This document shows positions 1 to 8,211 of a DNA stretch of 23,202 nucleotides, in pieces (within the stretch, counting starts at the first letter, position 1; each line of letters starts with the position of its first letter). The position numbers and the translations under genes are program-made. Under the pieces are notes generated by a model. It was not told where the DNA came from and made no database searches. It was given only the letters and a program-made list of their open reading frames with translations. Source of the stretch: Cellulomonas sp. (GTDB taxonomy: Bacteria; Actinomycetota; Actinomycetes; Actinomycetales; Cellulomonadaceae); contig DAIDJQ010000019.1 of assembly GCA_027451305.1 (NCBI GenBank), positions 1-23,202 of the forward strand, read 5' to 3'.

Positions 1-84
1 GGCCGCTGCGCGATCGTCGCCGTGGAGTACACGCTGGCGGACGGCCGCGCCCAGCTGGTGGAGACGGTCGGCCGCCTCGACTGA
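1..84 (+). CDS. C-terminal end of an unidentified protein (5' truncated by window edge)
   Basis: The reading frame is open from base 1 and ends at a TGA at 82-84, leaving 27 residues that finish VGRLD. Codon use, with G or C at nearly every third position, fits coding DNA. The visible tail alternates hydrophobic and charged residues as in a beta-strand followed by a short helix, but it is too short to assign a family. The gene lies upstream of fumC on the same strand, 378 bases away, so it is probably a separate transcription unit. A small inverted repeat starts 11 bases after the stop. Confidence 0.55.
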   Translation, partial: GRCAIVAVEYTLADGRAQLVETVGRLD

Positions 85-462
85 CCTGGACCGGCTCGCA
101 CAAATCGTGCGAGTTCACAGCTACTTTCCCGTTCATGTGCACCGATCCGTCCTGTCGCTGGCACATCAGGACTGGGAACGAGCACAGCCCCTCCACCCCC
201 GGACGCCGCCACCGGGAGCTGGCCGGCGTGCACGCCTGGTCTCGAGGCCCGGAGGCCGGTGGCCGACCGGGTTGACGGTGCGGCCCGGCTGCTGACCAGC
301 GCGCTCGACGGGCGACGTCCGCTCGGGCGGTCGTGACCAGCTGACCGACGGCAGCCGCTCGGCCACCGGGGATCCGCGCGACGCCGTCGTCCGCCACCTC
401 GGCCTCCCGTGTGACCCGGACGTTGGTCCCGGGCTCGGCAAGGCCTGCGGCAAGATGAACCC
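85..462. other. Intergenic region upstream of fumC, no convincing gene
   Basis: This 378-base gap holds the inverted repeat at 95-113, an AT-richer island around 101-150, and then very GC-rich sequence. The only ORF inside it on the plus strand (107-295) has arginine- and proline-rich shadow composition and no ribosome binding site. Just before fumC, CAAGAT at 451-456 keeps the A2 and T6 of the actinobacterial -10 pattern and lies 6 bases from the start codon. No good -35 box accompanies it. Confidence 0.4.
95..113. repeat. Perfect 7-bp inverted repeat after the truncated gene
   Basis: CTCGCAC at 95-101 and GTGCGAG at 107-113 are perfect reverse complements around the 5-base loop AAATC. The hairpin starts 11 bases after the stop codon of the truncated gene. 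It is followed by a moderately AT-rich stretch but not by a real run of T. It could be a weak intrinsic terminator or a protein-binding operator; the sequence alone does not decide. Confidence 0.45.
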
Positions 463-1896
463 ATGACCTCCAGCACCGGCAGTGCCGCCGTGCCCGCGGA
501 CGCGGGCTTCCGCATCGAGCACGACACGATGGGCGAGGTGCGCGTCCCCGCGAACGCCCTCTACCGCGCTCAGACCCAGCGAGCGGTGGAGAACTTCCCG
601 ATCTCCGGGAGCCGGCTGGAGCGCGGCCACATCGAGGCCCTCGCCCGCATCAAGAAGGCGGCGGCGCGCGCCAACGCCGAGCTGGGCGTCCTGCCGGCCG
701 ACGTCGCGGACGCGATCGCCACGGCGGCCGACGAGGTGGCCTCCGGAGCGCACGACGAGCACTTCCCGGTGGACGTCTACCAGACCGGTTCCGGCACCAG
801 CTCCAACATGAACACCAACGAGGTGATCGCCACGTTGGCCACCCGAGCGCTGGGCCGCGAGGTGCACCCGAACGACCACGTGAACGCCTCGCAGTCGTCC
901 AACGACGTGTTCCCGACGTCGGTTCACGTCGCGGCTACGGCCGGGGTCGTGCGCGACCTGGTGCCGGCGCTGGAGCACCTGGCCGAGTCGTTCGAGGTCA
1001 AGGCGGCGGCCTGGGCGGACGTGGTGAAGTCCGGTCGGACCCACCTGATGGACGCGACCCCCGTCACGCTCGGCCAGGAGTTCAGCGGCTACGGCGCCGC
1101 GATCCGGTACGGGGTGGAGCGGCTGCAGGCCGCGCTCCCCCGGGTGGCTGAGGTGCCGCTCGGCGGCACGGCCGTCGGCACGGGGATCAACACCCCGGCG
1201 GGCTTCCCGCAGCGTGTGATCGCGCTGCTGTGCGAGGACACCGCCCTGCCGCTGACGGAGGCGCGCAACCATTTCGAGGCGCAGGGCGCCCGAGACGCCC
1301 TCGTGGAGCTGTCCGGCGTGCTGCGGACGATCGCGGTGAGCCTGACGAAGGTCTGCAACGACCTGCGCTGGATGGGCTCGGGCCCCAACACCGGCCTGGG
1401 TGAGATCGCGATCCCGGACCTGCAGCCGGGGTCGTCGATCATGCCGGGCAAGGTGAACCCGGTGGTGCCCGAGGCGATGCTGATGGTCGCGGCTCGGGTG
1501 GTCGGCAACGACGCCACCGTTGCGTGGGCCGGGGCCAGCGGCGCCTTCGAGCTGAACGTGCAGATGCCCGTCATGGCCTCGGCCGTGCTCGAGTCGATCC
1601 GGCTGCTGGCCAACGCGTCCCGGGTCCTCGCGGACCGGACTGTGGCCGGCATCACGCCGAACGTGGAGCGCGCCCGCGCCCTCGCCGAGTCGTCGCCCTC
1701 GATCGTGACGCCGCTCAACCGGGTGGTCGGCTACGAGGCCGCCGCGAAGATCGCCAAGCACGCCGTGAAGGCGGGCATCACCGTGCGCCAGTCGGTGATC
1801 GAGCTCGGCTTCGTCGAGCGCGGTGAGGTCACCGAGGAGCAGCTCGACAAGGCGCTCGACGTGCTGGCCATGACACGCCCGCCGCAGGCCGGCTGA
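463..1896 (+). CDS. fumC: Fumarate hydratase class II (fumarase C)
   Basis: This enzyme interconverts fumarate and L-malate in the TCA cycle, without an iron-sulfur cluster, as a cytoplasmic homotetramer. The 477-residue length is usual for class II fumarases. Three hallmark regions are visible: the [14 protein letters not shown] segment near residue 107, the [14 protein letters not shown] segment near 132-145, and the superfamily signature [11 protein letters not shown] at about 323-333, which contains the catalytic serine loop. Argininosuccinate lyase and aspartase share the signature, but the whole-length pattern fits fumarase. The ATG at 463 has no clear Shine-Dalgarno sequence, so a leaderless or weakly initiated transcript is possible. 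It stands alone and converges on the downstream exporter over a strong hairpin. Confidence 0.96.
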   Translation: MTSSTGSAAVPADAGFRIEHDTMGEVRVPANALYRAQTQRAVENFPISGSRLERGHIEALARIKKAAARANAELGVLPADVADAIATAADEVASGAHDEHFPVDVYQTGSGTSSNMNTNEVIATLATRALGREVHPNDHVNASQSSNDVFPTSVHVAATAGVVRDLVPALEHLAESFEVKAAAWADVVKSGRTHLMDATPVTLGQEFSGYGAAIRYGVERLQAALPRVAEVPLGGTAVGTGINTPAGFPQRVIALLCEDTALPLTEARNHFEAQGARDALVELSGVLRTIAVSLTKVCNDLRWMGSGPNTGLGEIAIPDLQPGSSIMPGKVNPVVPEAMLMVAARVVGNDATVAWAGASGAFELNVQMPVMASAVLESIRLLANASRVLADRTVAGITPNVERARALAESSPSIVTPLNRVVGYEAAAKIAKHAVKAGITVRQSVIELGFVERGEVTEEQLDKALDVLAMTRPPQAG

Positions 1897-1910
1897 GCAC
1901 TGCGCGACGC

Positions 1911-1940
1911 GTGCCCGGAGCCGCACCCGGCTCCGGGCAC
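1911..1940. terminator. Bidirectional terminator hairpin between fumC and the DHA2 exporter
   Basis: GTGCCCGGAGCC at 1911-1922 and GGCTCCGGGCAC at 1929-1940 form a perfect 12-bp stem with a 6-base loop. It lies 14 bases after the fumC stop and 7 bases past the stop of the convergent exporter gene, where a shared terminator is expected. There is no U-tract, which is common for actinobacterial hairpin terminators. Confidence 0.8.
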
Positions 1941-1947
1941 GATGCCG

Positions 1948-3606
1948 TCAGGCCGTGGCGGCCACAGCTGCCGTGTCCTCGGCGGCGACGTGACGCTCGG
2001 GTCGCTGCCCGTGCATCGCCAGGGCCGCGACGAGTCCGAGCGCGAACACCGCCACCGCGAGCAGCATCGTCTCGGCGACCGCCGTGGCGAACCCCTGGTG
2101 CACCGCCTGCAACGCGGCAGCCTTCACCTGGTCCGCGACGGCGGGGGGCACCGAGGCCGGCAGCTGCGGCATCCCCGACGAGCCACCGGACGAGAAGGCC
2201 GACCCGGTCAGATGGGAGAAGCGGTCGAGGAACTGACCGCGGACCGCCTCGGGCAGGGATGCGGCGGCGTCCTTCGCCGCCGACGGCACCGTCCGGCCCA
2301 GCCGTGAGGTGAGCATCGCGACGATGGCTGCCGAACCGATCACCCCGCCGATCTGCCGGTTGGTGTTGAACGCGCCCGCACCGGCACCCGCCGTCCGGTG
2401 GTCCAGGCCGCTGGTGGCGAGGTTGGCGAGCGGTGAGAAGACGCACGACGTGCCGAGCCCGAAGAACGCCATCGGCAGCAGCAGCCGCCACGGCGACACG
2501 GCCGGGTCGATCCACCGGGAGACCCACGTGATCGAACCGATGAACATGACGAACCCGAAGGCCACCACCCACTTCGCGGGGACCCGGTCGGAGAGGCGCC
2601 CCGCGATCGGTGCCATCACGCCGGACACCAGCGAGCTCGGCAGGCTGATCAGGGCCGCGCGGAGCGGCGAGAGGCCGGCCACCTCCTGCAGGAAGAGGGT
2701 GAACGGGAAGAAGATGCCGATCATCGCGAAGCCGACGGCCCCGCCGGCCACGTTGGCGAGCAGGAAGTTGCGGTTCTGGAAGAGCCGCACCGGCACCAGG
2801 GCGTCCTCGCCGCGGCGCACCTGCAACCAGCCGAAGGCCACCATCACCAGCACTCCCAGCGCGATGACGCCCCAGATGGTGATCGGCCCCCGGATGGTGC
2901 CCCAGTCGTAGGACGACCCCTCCTCCAGGCCGAAGACCACCAGGAACATCCCGAGCACCGAGAGGACCATGCCGAGCAGGTCCATCCTGCGCTGGTGCCG
3001 CTCCAGCACCGGCAACCGGTAGAGGGCGAACCAGAGGGCCACCAGCCCCACCGGCACGTTGACGTAGAAGATCCACTCCCACCCGACCGACTCGACCAAG
3101 ATCCCGCCGAGCAGCGGACCCGTGATGGTCGCGACGCCGGCGACCGAGCCCCAGACGCCGAGAGCCGCACCGCGCTGCCGCGGCGGGAACACCCGCGTGA
3201 TCATCGACATCGTCTGCGGCGTCATCAGCGCGCCGCCGACCCCCTGCACGGCGCGGGCCGCGATCAGCAGGCCGATGGACCCCGACAGCCCGCAGGCGAG
3301 CGAGGCGAGCGTGAACACCACCAGACCGGCGATGAACACCGGCTTGGGACCGAACGTGTCCCCCAGCCGCCCGGTGACCAGGAGCAGGACGGCGAACGTC
3401 AGCAGGTAGGCGCTGTTCACCCAGCCGACCGTGGTCAAGTCGGCGCCGAACGACCTGACCAGCGTGGGCACGGCGATGTTCACGATGGTCGTGTCCACCA
3501 TGATCATGAAGAAGCCGAGGGTGAGCGCCGGCAGGATGCTCCACGGGCTGCGGCCGTGCAGGTCCACCAGCGGACGGATCGGCTGGGAGGGGCGGGGCTC
3601 GGACAC
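1948..3606 (-). CDS. DHA2-family MFS multidrug exporter (EmrB/QacA type, 14 TM)
   Basis: This predicted inner-membrane, proton-driven drug/H+ antiporter has 552 residues. The N-terminal half shows the DTTIVNIA motif of the DHA2 family in TM1 (about residues 38-45), motif A as GRLGDTFGPK after TM2, and motif C-like GPLLGG in TM5. Hydrophobic segments are consistent with 14 helices. A long alanine/serine/glycine-rich external loop (about 440-510) precedes the last helix, as in many actinobacterial members. The start is a GTG at 3604-3606 preceded by a GAGAGGGA ribosome binding site. No TetR or MarR regulator is adjacent, which is unusual for this family. The substrate cannot be inferred. Confidence 0.9.
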   Translation of the reverse strand: MSEPRPSQPIRPLVDLHGRSPWSILPALTLGFFMIMVDTTIVNIAVPTLVRSFGADLTTVGWVNSAYLLTFAVLLLVTGRLGDTFGPKPVFIAGLVVFTLASLACGLSGSIGLLIAARAVQGVGGALMTPQTMSMITRVFPPRQRGAALGVWGSVAGVATITGPLLGGILVESVGWEWIFYVNVPVGLVALWFALYRLPVLERHQRRMDLLGMVLSVLGMFLVVFGLEEGSSYDWGTIRGPITIWGVIALGVLVMVAFGWLQVRRGEDALVPVRLFQNRNFLLANVAGGAVGFAMIGIFFPFTLFLQEVAGLSPLRAALISLPSSLVSGVMAPIAGRLSDRVPAKWVVAFGFVMFIGSITWVSRWIDPAVSPWRLLLPMAFFGLGTSCVFSPLANLATSGLDHRTAGAGAGAFNTNRQIGGVIGSAAIVAMLTSRLGRTVPSAAKDAAASLPEAVRGQFLDRFSHLTGSAFSSGGSSGMPQLPASVPPAVADQVKAAALQAVHQGFATAVAETMLLAVAVFALGLVAALAMHGQRPERHVAAEDTAAVAATA

Positions 3607-3770
3607 GGGGTCCCTCTCGTGGTGAGGCTCGTGCGGGGGTCGCGGCGCAGCCGACCACCTGGGCCGGGCGCGAGATCAGCACGATACGCGGCCCCACCGA
3701 CACGCCCCGCCACGGCGGCCGGCGCACGGACATGGCCGGTCCCCGCGGGATGGCGGCGCGCTCGACGACG

Positions 3771-3816
3771 GGACGGCGGAGGGCAGGGCCGCGACCGACC
3801 CCGCCCTCCGCCGTCC
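3771..3816 (-). terminator. Terminator hairpin of phoH2
   Basis: GGACGGCGGAGGGC (3771-3784) is the exact reverse complement of GCCCTCCGCCGTCC (3803-3816), giving a 14-bp stem with an 18-base loop. Read on the minus strand, the stem begins 13 bases after the phoH2 stop codon. That position and stability fit a factor-independent terminator, and it also separates phoH2 from the exporter gene downstream. Confidence 0.75.
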
Positions 3817-3829
3817 GGCGCGAGACCGC

Positions 3830-5221
3830 CTACGCCTCGATCCCCTCCAGCATCTCGGTCACCAGCGCCGCCACCGGCGACCGCTCCGACCGGGTCAGCG
3901 TCACGTGCGCGAACAGCGGGTGGCCCTTCAGCGCCTCGATCACGGCGGCGACGCCGTCGTGCCGGCCCACCCGCAGGTTGTCCCGCTGGGCCACGTCGTG
4001 CGTGAGCACCACGCGCGAGCTCTGCCCGATCCGGGACAGCACGGTCAGCAGCACGTTGCGCTCGAGCGACTGGGCCTCGTCGACGATCACGAAGGCGTCG
4101 TGCAGCGAGCGGCCGCGGATGTGGGTCAGCGGCAGCACCTCGAGGATGTCGCGGTCGAGCACCTCCTCGACCACCTCCTTGCTGACCAGGGCCCCGAGGG
4201 TGTCGAACACGGCCTGCGCCCAGGGGTTCATCTTCTCGGCCTCGTTGCCGGGCAGGTAGCCGAGCTCCTGGCCACCCACCGCGTACAGGGGCCGGAAGAC
4301 CATCACCTTGCGGTGCTGCCGACGCTCCAGCACCGCCTCGAGCCCCGCGCACAGCGCCAGCGCCGACTTGCCCGTGCCGGCCCGACCGCCGAGCGACACG
4401 ATGCCGATCTCCTCGTCGAGCAGCAGGTCGATGGCGATCCGCTGCTCGGCGCTGCGGCCGTGCACCCCGAACACGTCCTGGTCGCCGCGGACCAGCTGCA
4501 CCTGCTTGTCGGCCGTCACCCGGCCGAGCGCCGACCCGCGGGGGCTGTGCAGCACCAGGCCGGTGTGGCACGGCAGGTCACGCGCCCCGTCGCCGGGCTG
4601 CAGCCCGTAGGTGAGGTCGATGTCGGCCAGCGGAAGGCTCTCGTCCTCCCACAGCCGGCCGAGCTGCTCCTCCGACAGGTCGAGGGTGTCCATGCCGGTC
4701 CAGCCGGAGTCCACCGCGAGCTCGTGCCGGTACTCCTCGGCACGCAGCCCCATCGCGGCCGCCTTCACCCGCATCGGCAGGTCCTTGGACACGACGGTGA
4801 CGTCGCACCCCTCGGCCGCGAGGTTGGCCGCGACCGCCAGGATGCGGGTGTCGTTGTCGCCCAGCCGGAACCCGGCGGGGAGCACGTCCGGGTCGACGTG
4901 GTTCAGCTCGACGCGCAACGTTCCGCCGGCGTCGTTGATCGGGACCGGCGCGTCCAGGCGTCCGTACGTGACACGCAGGTCGTCCAGAGCCCGCAGGGCG
5001 CTGCGGGCGAAGTAGCCGAGCTCGGCGTGGTGGCGCTTCGCCTCGAGCTCGGCGATCACGACGACGGGGAGGACCACGTCGTGCTCGGCGAAACGGGCGA
5101 TGGCCTTGGGGTCGGACAGCAGGACCGAGGTGTCCAGCACGTGGGTGCGGCGTCCGTCCTCGCCGGTCGGTCCGGACGTCGTGCGGGGGGAGGTCGATCC
5201 GTTCTGCGCAGTGCTGACCAC
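3830..5221 (-). CDS. phoH2: PhoH2: PIN-domain RNase fused to PhoH ATPase
   Basis: This is a two-domain protein with an N-terminal PIN ribonuclease and a C-terminal PhoH P-loop ATPase. The related mycobacterial PhoH2 is a sequence-selective RNA helicase/RNase. The frame is open much further upstream, but a GGAGGGAG ribosome binding site lies 6 bases before the GTG at 5219-5221, giving 463 residues. The PIN domain starts at [11 protein letters not shown], with its first acidic residue near D30 and a GDNDTRI segment near 121-127. The Walker A motif GRAGTGKS is at about 279-286 and the Walker B motif VIVDEAQ at about 378-384. The upstream leader of about 180 bases contains a hairpin. In PIN-PhoH systems of mycobacteria the upstream region encodes a small antitoxin-like peptide; I see no convincing equivalent here. 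Confidence 0.93.
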   Translation of the reverse strand: MVSTAQNGSTSPRTTSGPTGEDGRRTHVLDTSVLLSDPKAIARFAEHDVVLPVVVIAELEAKRHHAELGYFARSALRALDDLRVTYGRLDAPVPINDAGGTLRVELNHVDPDVLPAGFRLGDNDTRILAVAANLAAEGCDVTVVSKDLPMRVKAAAMGLRAEEYRHELAVDSGWTGMDTLDLSEEQLGRLWEDESLPLADIDLTYGLQPGDGARDLPCHTGLVLHSPRGSALGRVTADKQVQLVRGDQDVFGVHGRSAEQRIAIDLLLDEEIGIVSLGGRAGTGKSALALCAGLEAVLERRQHRKVMVFRPLYAVGGQELGYLPGNEAEKMNPWAQAVFDTLGALVSKEVVEEVLDRDILEVLPLTHIRGRSLHDAFVIVDEAQSLERNVLLTVLSRIGQSSRVVLTHDVAQRDNLRVGRHDGVAAVIEALKGHPLFAHVTLTRSERSPVAALVTEMLEGIEA

Positions 5222-5566
5222 GGCAGGCTCCCTCCGGCGCATCAGCGCCGTGTCGGGCACCTCAGGCCGACGTCCCCGCAGGGACCGCCGACGAGCGGCG
5301 ACGGGGTGCGGTCGGCCGGCCCTGATCGGGGCCGGACCGGCCCTCCTCCGCGGAGCGGATGCTCCATGGGCTGGCCTCCCGGGGACGGCGGGAGCCGTCC
5401 ACTGAGCCGACGCTAGGTCCGTCCGTGGCCGAGCTCGCGCCGCGACACGCGCCACCGCGCGGTGTTCACCTGAGCCGGCGGCCAGTGTTCACGTGCCGGT
5501 CGTCCGACGGTCGCCGCCGCGTCGTCGAGGTCCCGCGGACCGCCCCGGGGCTCGTCGTGCCGGTAC
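5222..5566. other. phoH2 leader/promoter region, no convincing gene
   Basis: This 345-base gap between the prenyltransferase stop and phoH2 start should hold the phoH2 promoter on the minus strand. A candidate -10, TAGCGT on the minus strand, lies at 5410-5415 without a good -35. A hairpin with a 7-bp stem lies in the putative leader (5316-5322 with 5329-5335). Two copies of GTGTTCAC sit further upstream at 5462-5469 and 5485-5492. A minor hairpin (5529-5533 with 5537-5541) follows the prenyltransferase gene. The ORFs that cross the region lack ribosome binding sites and have shadow composition. Confidence 0.4.
5462..5492. promoter_or_regulatory. Direct repeat GTGTTCAC x2 upstream of phoH2
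   Basis: The octamer GTGTTCAC occurs at 5462-5469 and again at 5485-5492, a 23-base period close to two helical turns. The pair lies about 50-75 bases upstream of the candidate phoH2 -10 (minus strand). Spaced identical half-sites on the same face of the helix suggest a regulator site, but chance is not excluded. Confidence 0.3.
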
Positions 5567-6328
5567 CTACAGGCCGAGCCGACGCTCCCGCGCGGCGTAC
5601 GAGCGCACGGCGCGCAGGAAGTCCACCTTGCGGAAGCTCGGCCAGTACGCCTCGCAGAAGTAGAACTCCGACTGCGCGCTCTGCCACAGCAGGAACCCGC
5701 CCAGCCGTTGCTCCCCGGAGGTGCGGATCACCAGCTCGGGGTCCGGCTGGCCCTTGGTGTACAGGTGCGCGGCGATGTGCTGCACGTCGAAGTCGGCGGC
5801 GAGGTCGTCGAGGCTCGCGCCCTTGGCGGCGTTCTCCCGGAGGTAGGAGCGGACCGCGTCGGCGATCTCGTGCCGCCCGCCGTACCCGACCGCGACGTTC
5901 ACGTGCAGGCCGACGACGTCCTGCGTGGCTGTCTCTGCGTCCTTCAGCGCCCGGGTGGTCTGCTCGGGCAGCAGGTCGAGGGCGCCCATCGGCTGCAGCC
6001 GCCAGCGCCGGGTCGCCGCGAGGTTGCGGACGGCGTCCTCGATGATCTCGAGCAGCGGGCCGAGCTCCTCGGGATCGCGCGACAGGTTGTCGGTGGAGAG
6101 CATCCAGAGCGTGACCACCTCGACGCCGATGTCCTCGCTCCACTGCAGGAGCTCGGCGATCTTGTCCGCACCGGCGCGGTGGCCCGTGGCGGACGACAGC
6201 CCGATGCTGCGGGCCCAGCGGCGGTTGCCGTCGAGGATCACGCCGACGTGCCGCGGCACCCGGTCGCGCGGCAGCGCAGCGGCCAGGTGACGCTCGTACA
6301 GCCCGTAGAGGGGGTGTGGCAGGCGCAC
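5567..6328 (-). CDS. uppS: Isoprenyl transferase (cis-prenyltransferase, probably short-chain Z-FPP synthase type)
   Basis: This enzyme condenses isopentenyl diphosphate onto an allylic diphosphate in cis, supplying polyprenyl phosphate carriers for the cell wall. The signature HVGVILDGNRRWA contains the catalytic aspartate at about residue 33. Further family blocks are LWMLSTDNLSR, VAVGYGGRHEI, PDPELVIRTSGEQRLGGFLLWQ and the C-terminal EFYFCEAYWPSF. A GGAGGAG ribosome binding site selects the GTG at 6326-6328 and gives 253 residues; the frame extends upstream without such a signal. Actinobacteria often have two paralogs. This one sits next to hemolysin III, as does M. tuberculosis Rv1086, a Z-farnesyl diphosphate synthase, so the short-chain role is preferred by inference. 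Long-chain undecaprenyl or decaprenyl synthesis remains possible. Confidence 0.92.
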   Translation of the reverse strand: MRLPHPLYGLYERHLAAALPRDRVPRHVGVILDGNRRWARSIGLSSATGHRAGADKIAELLQWSEDIGVEVVTLWMLSTDNLSRDPEELGPLLEIIEDAVRNLAATRRWRLQPMGALDLLPEQTTRALKDAETATQDVVGLHVNVAVGYGGRHEIADAVRSYLRENAAKGASLDDLAADFDVQHIAAHLYTKGQPDPELVIRTSGEQRLGGFLLWQSAQSEFYFCEAYWPSFRKVDFLRAVRSYAARERRLGL

Positions 6329-6458
6329 GCCGACGACTCCTCCAGGTCGGGGGTGGGACGGCGGGACGACCCCGCACGGCACTGGCCCACGGTACTCCGC
6401 CCGGTTCGGCCGGAGCCGGGCCCCGGGACCTCCGGCCGTCGACACCTCACAGCCGCGT

Positions 6459-6478
6459 AACCTACGGTGTCGTAGGTT
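6459..6478. promoter_or_regulatory. Palindromic operator/divergent promoter between uppS and trhA
   Basis: AACCTACG (6459-6466) and CGTAGGTT (6471-6478) are perfect inverted repeats separated by GTGT. Each arm contains TAGGTT when read outward (6473-6478 on plus, 6464-6459 on minus), matching the TANNNT actinobacterial -10 pattern. The plus-strand element lies 12 bases before the trhA ribosome binding site. The minus-strand element would give uppS a leader of about 125 bases. No consensus -35 was found for either direction. A repressor bound here would block both genes. Confidence 0.6.
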
Positions 6479-6501
6479 GTGATCCACCGCGAGGAGACTC
6501 C

Positions 6502-7245
6502 ATGAGCTCGAGCCAGGTCCCCTCCCGCGGGCACGGCCTTCCCGACCCCGCGCGGGCCGCGCACGACGTGGCCGACGGGTTGTCCCGGGTGGGTCAGGCG
6601 ATGGCCGACGGCGTCAAGCCTCGGCTGCGCGGCTGGATCCACGCCGGGGTGGCCCCGCTGGTGCTGGCCGCCGCGATCGTGCTGGTCGCACTGGCACCGA
6701 CCAGCGCCGCCCGCTGGTCCACCGGGGTCTTCGGGGTGTCTGCGGTGCTGCTGTTCGGCACCAGCGCGGTGTACCACCGCGGCCGCTGGTCGCCCCGGAC
6801 CACCGCGGTGCTGCGGCGCCTCGACCACACCAACATCTTCCTGATCATCGCCGGCACCTACACGCCGCTGGCCGTGCTGATGCTGAGCGCCCACACGGCC
6901 CGCATCCTGCTGATCGTGGTCTGGTGCGGCGCGCTGATCGGCGCGCTCGCCCGGATCTTCTGGCTGCACGCCCCCCGCTGGGTGTACGTGCCGACCTACG
7001 TGGCACTCGGCTCCGTGGCCGTCGGCTTCATCCCGTCCTTCTACCGCAGCGGCGGCCCGGCCGTCGCGTGGCTGGTGCTGGCCGGCGGTCTCGCCTACGT
7101 CGTCGGCGCAGTCGTCTACGGCACCAAGCGACCCAACCCGAGCCCGCGCTGGTTCGGGTTCCACGAGGTGTTCCACGCCCTCACCGTCGCCGCGTTCACC
7201 TGCCACTACATCGCGGTGTCGATCGCCGCCTACGCGCAGCACTGA
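6502..7245 (+). CDS. trhA: Hemolysin III / TrhA family seven-TM membrane protein (PAQR-like)
   Basis: This 247-residue integral membrane protein belongs to the PAQR/hemolysin III superfamily, whose bacterial members are linked to membrane-lipid homeostasis; a cytolytic role is not established. The metal-binding residues of the superfamily are present: SAVYH (S88, H92), D108 in LDHTNIF, and H221/H225 in FHEVFHALT. Seven hydrophobic helices are evident from about residue 48 to the C-terminus. The ATG at 6502 follows a GAGGAG ribosome binding site at 6491-6496; an extended frame upstream would cross the promoter palindrome and was rejected. It is divergent from the prenyltransferase gene and converges on the amidase gene, where only a weak 6-bp stem (7246-7251 with 7271-7276) is seen. 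Confidence 0.92.
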   Translation: MSSSQVPSRGHGLPDPARAAHDVADGLSRVGQAMADGVKPRLRGWIHAGVAPLVLAAAIVLVALAPTSAARWSTGVFGVSAVLLFGTSAVYHRGRWSPRTTAVLRRLDHTNIFLIIAGTYTPLAVLMLSAHTARILLIVVWCGALIGALARIFWLHAPRWVYVPTYVALGSVAVGFIPSFYRSGGPAVAWLVLAGGLAYVVGAVVYGTKRPNPSPRWFGFHEVFHALTVAAFTCHYIAVSIAAYAQH

Positions 7246-7299
7246 CGCCCGCCGGCTGACGGGTCCGCCCCGGGCGCCGCGCGCGTCGCGGGAGGTGCG

Positions 7300-8127
7300 T
7301 CAGCGCGGGACGACGGTGTAGCGCCGGTTCGCGAGCGACGGGTTCGCCTCCCGCACCAGGCCCAGCCGCTCGGCATCGAGGTCGACGGTGCGCAGCGCCG
7401 GCTGCTCGTCCATCTCCAGCCCCACCACGCCGTCCGGCCCGACGACGATCGACCGGCCCACCACCCCGCGACCGGCCTGACCGACGGCCACCACGGCCGC
7501 CGTGTTCTCGATCGCCCGCGCGATCGCCAGCGCCCGCCAGTGCATCGCCTTGAGCGGCCCCTCGGCCCACGCGGCGGGGACCACCAGCACCGTCGCTCCC
7601 GCATCCACCAGCCGCCGGGCCGACTCCGGGAACCGCAGGTCGTAGCAGGTCAGGATGCCGAACCGCAGCCCGTGCAGCGGGAGGACCACCGGTGGTGCGT
7701 CCGCCGGGCCGGGTTCCAGCACGTCCGACTCGCGGGAGCCGAACGCGTCGTACAGGTGCACCTTGCGGTACACGCCTGCGAGGCCACCGACGGCGTCGAC
7801 GGCCACCACCGCGTTGACGGCGCGCGCGGGGTCGGCCGACGGCAGCAGCGTCCCGGCGATCACGGCGACCCCGGCACGCGCGGCCTGCTCCCGCAGCAGC
7901 GTGACGAACGGTCCGTCGAGCGGCTCCGCGAGGTCGACGGCCACGCCCCTCGGGTCGAAGGCGCTGGTGTACTCCGGCAGCACCAGCAGGTCGGCGCGCG
8001 CGAGGGCCGCCGTGCGGAACGCGTCGCGGACCGCCTCCCGGTTGGCCGCACGGTCGGACCCGGTGCTCAGCTGACCCAGGGTCACACGGACCGCGGGACG
8101 CTCCGGCGGTGCGGGACGGTCGACCAT
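7300..8127 (-). CDS. Carbon-nitrogen hydrolase (nitrilase superfamily amidase)
   Basis: This is a cytoplasmic nitrilase-superfamily enzyme of 275 residues, a normal single-domain length. The Glu-Lys-Cys triad is readable: E52 in LVLPEYTS, K122 in YRKVHLYDAF, and C161 in ILTCYDLRFPE. The YRKxHLYDAFG and CYDLRFPE blocks resemble the Nit1/Nit2 omega-amidase and deaminated-glutathione amidase branch. A repair role on a deaminated thiol or a 2-oxoacid amide is therefore possible, but the substrate is not established. The start is the ATG at 8125-8127 with an AGGAGGT ribosome binding site; 21 upstream codons were rejected. It is the third gene of the likely mca transcription unit, 84 bases after the small membrane protein gene. 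Confidence 0.9.
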   Translation of the reverse strand: MVDRPAPPERPAVRVTLGQLSTGSDRAANREAVRDAFRTAALARADLLVLPEYTSAFDPRGVAVDLAEPLDGPFVTLLREQAARAGVAVIAGTLLPSADPARAVNAVVAVDAVGGLAGVYRKVHLYDAFGSRESDVLEPGPADAPPVVLPLHGLRFGILTCYDLRFPESARRLVDAGATVLVVPAAWAEGPLKAMHWRALAIARAIENTAAVVAVGQAGRGVVGRSIVVGPDGVVGLEMDEQPALRTVDLDAERLGLVREANPSLANRRYTVVPR

Positions 8128-8211
8128 GCGGACCTCCTGGGACGGGACGGGCGACGGGCCTGGGAGCAGCAGCGGTGAGCCCGGGACCACCGGGACGGCC
8201 GGGGCCGACGG

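Noticed and set aside
166..1926. 586-codon minus-strand frame opposite fumC
   Set aside because: It is the mirror of the strong fumC coding frame, with histidine/arginine/glycine-rich composition and no ribosome binding site.
5222..5455. 78-residue N-terminal extension of PhoH2
   Set aside because: It is proline/arginine-rich, lacks a ribosome binding site, and a perfect GGAGGGAG precedes the internal GTG at 5221.
5222..5566. Small antitoxin-like gene upstream of phoH2
   Set aside because: No short ORF with a ribosome binding site and plausible composition was found on the minus strand in this gap.
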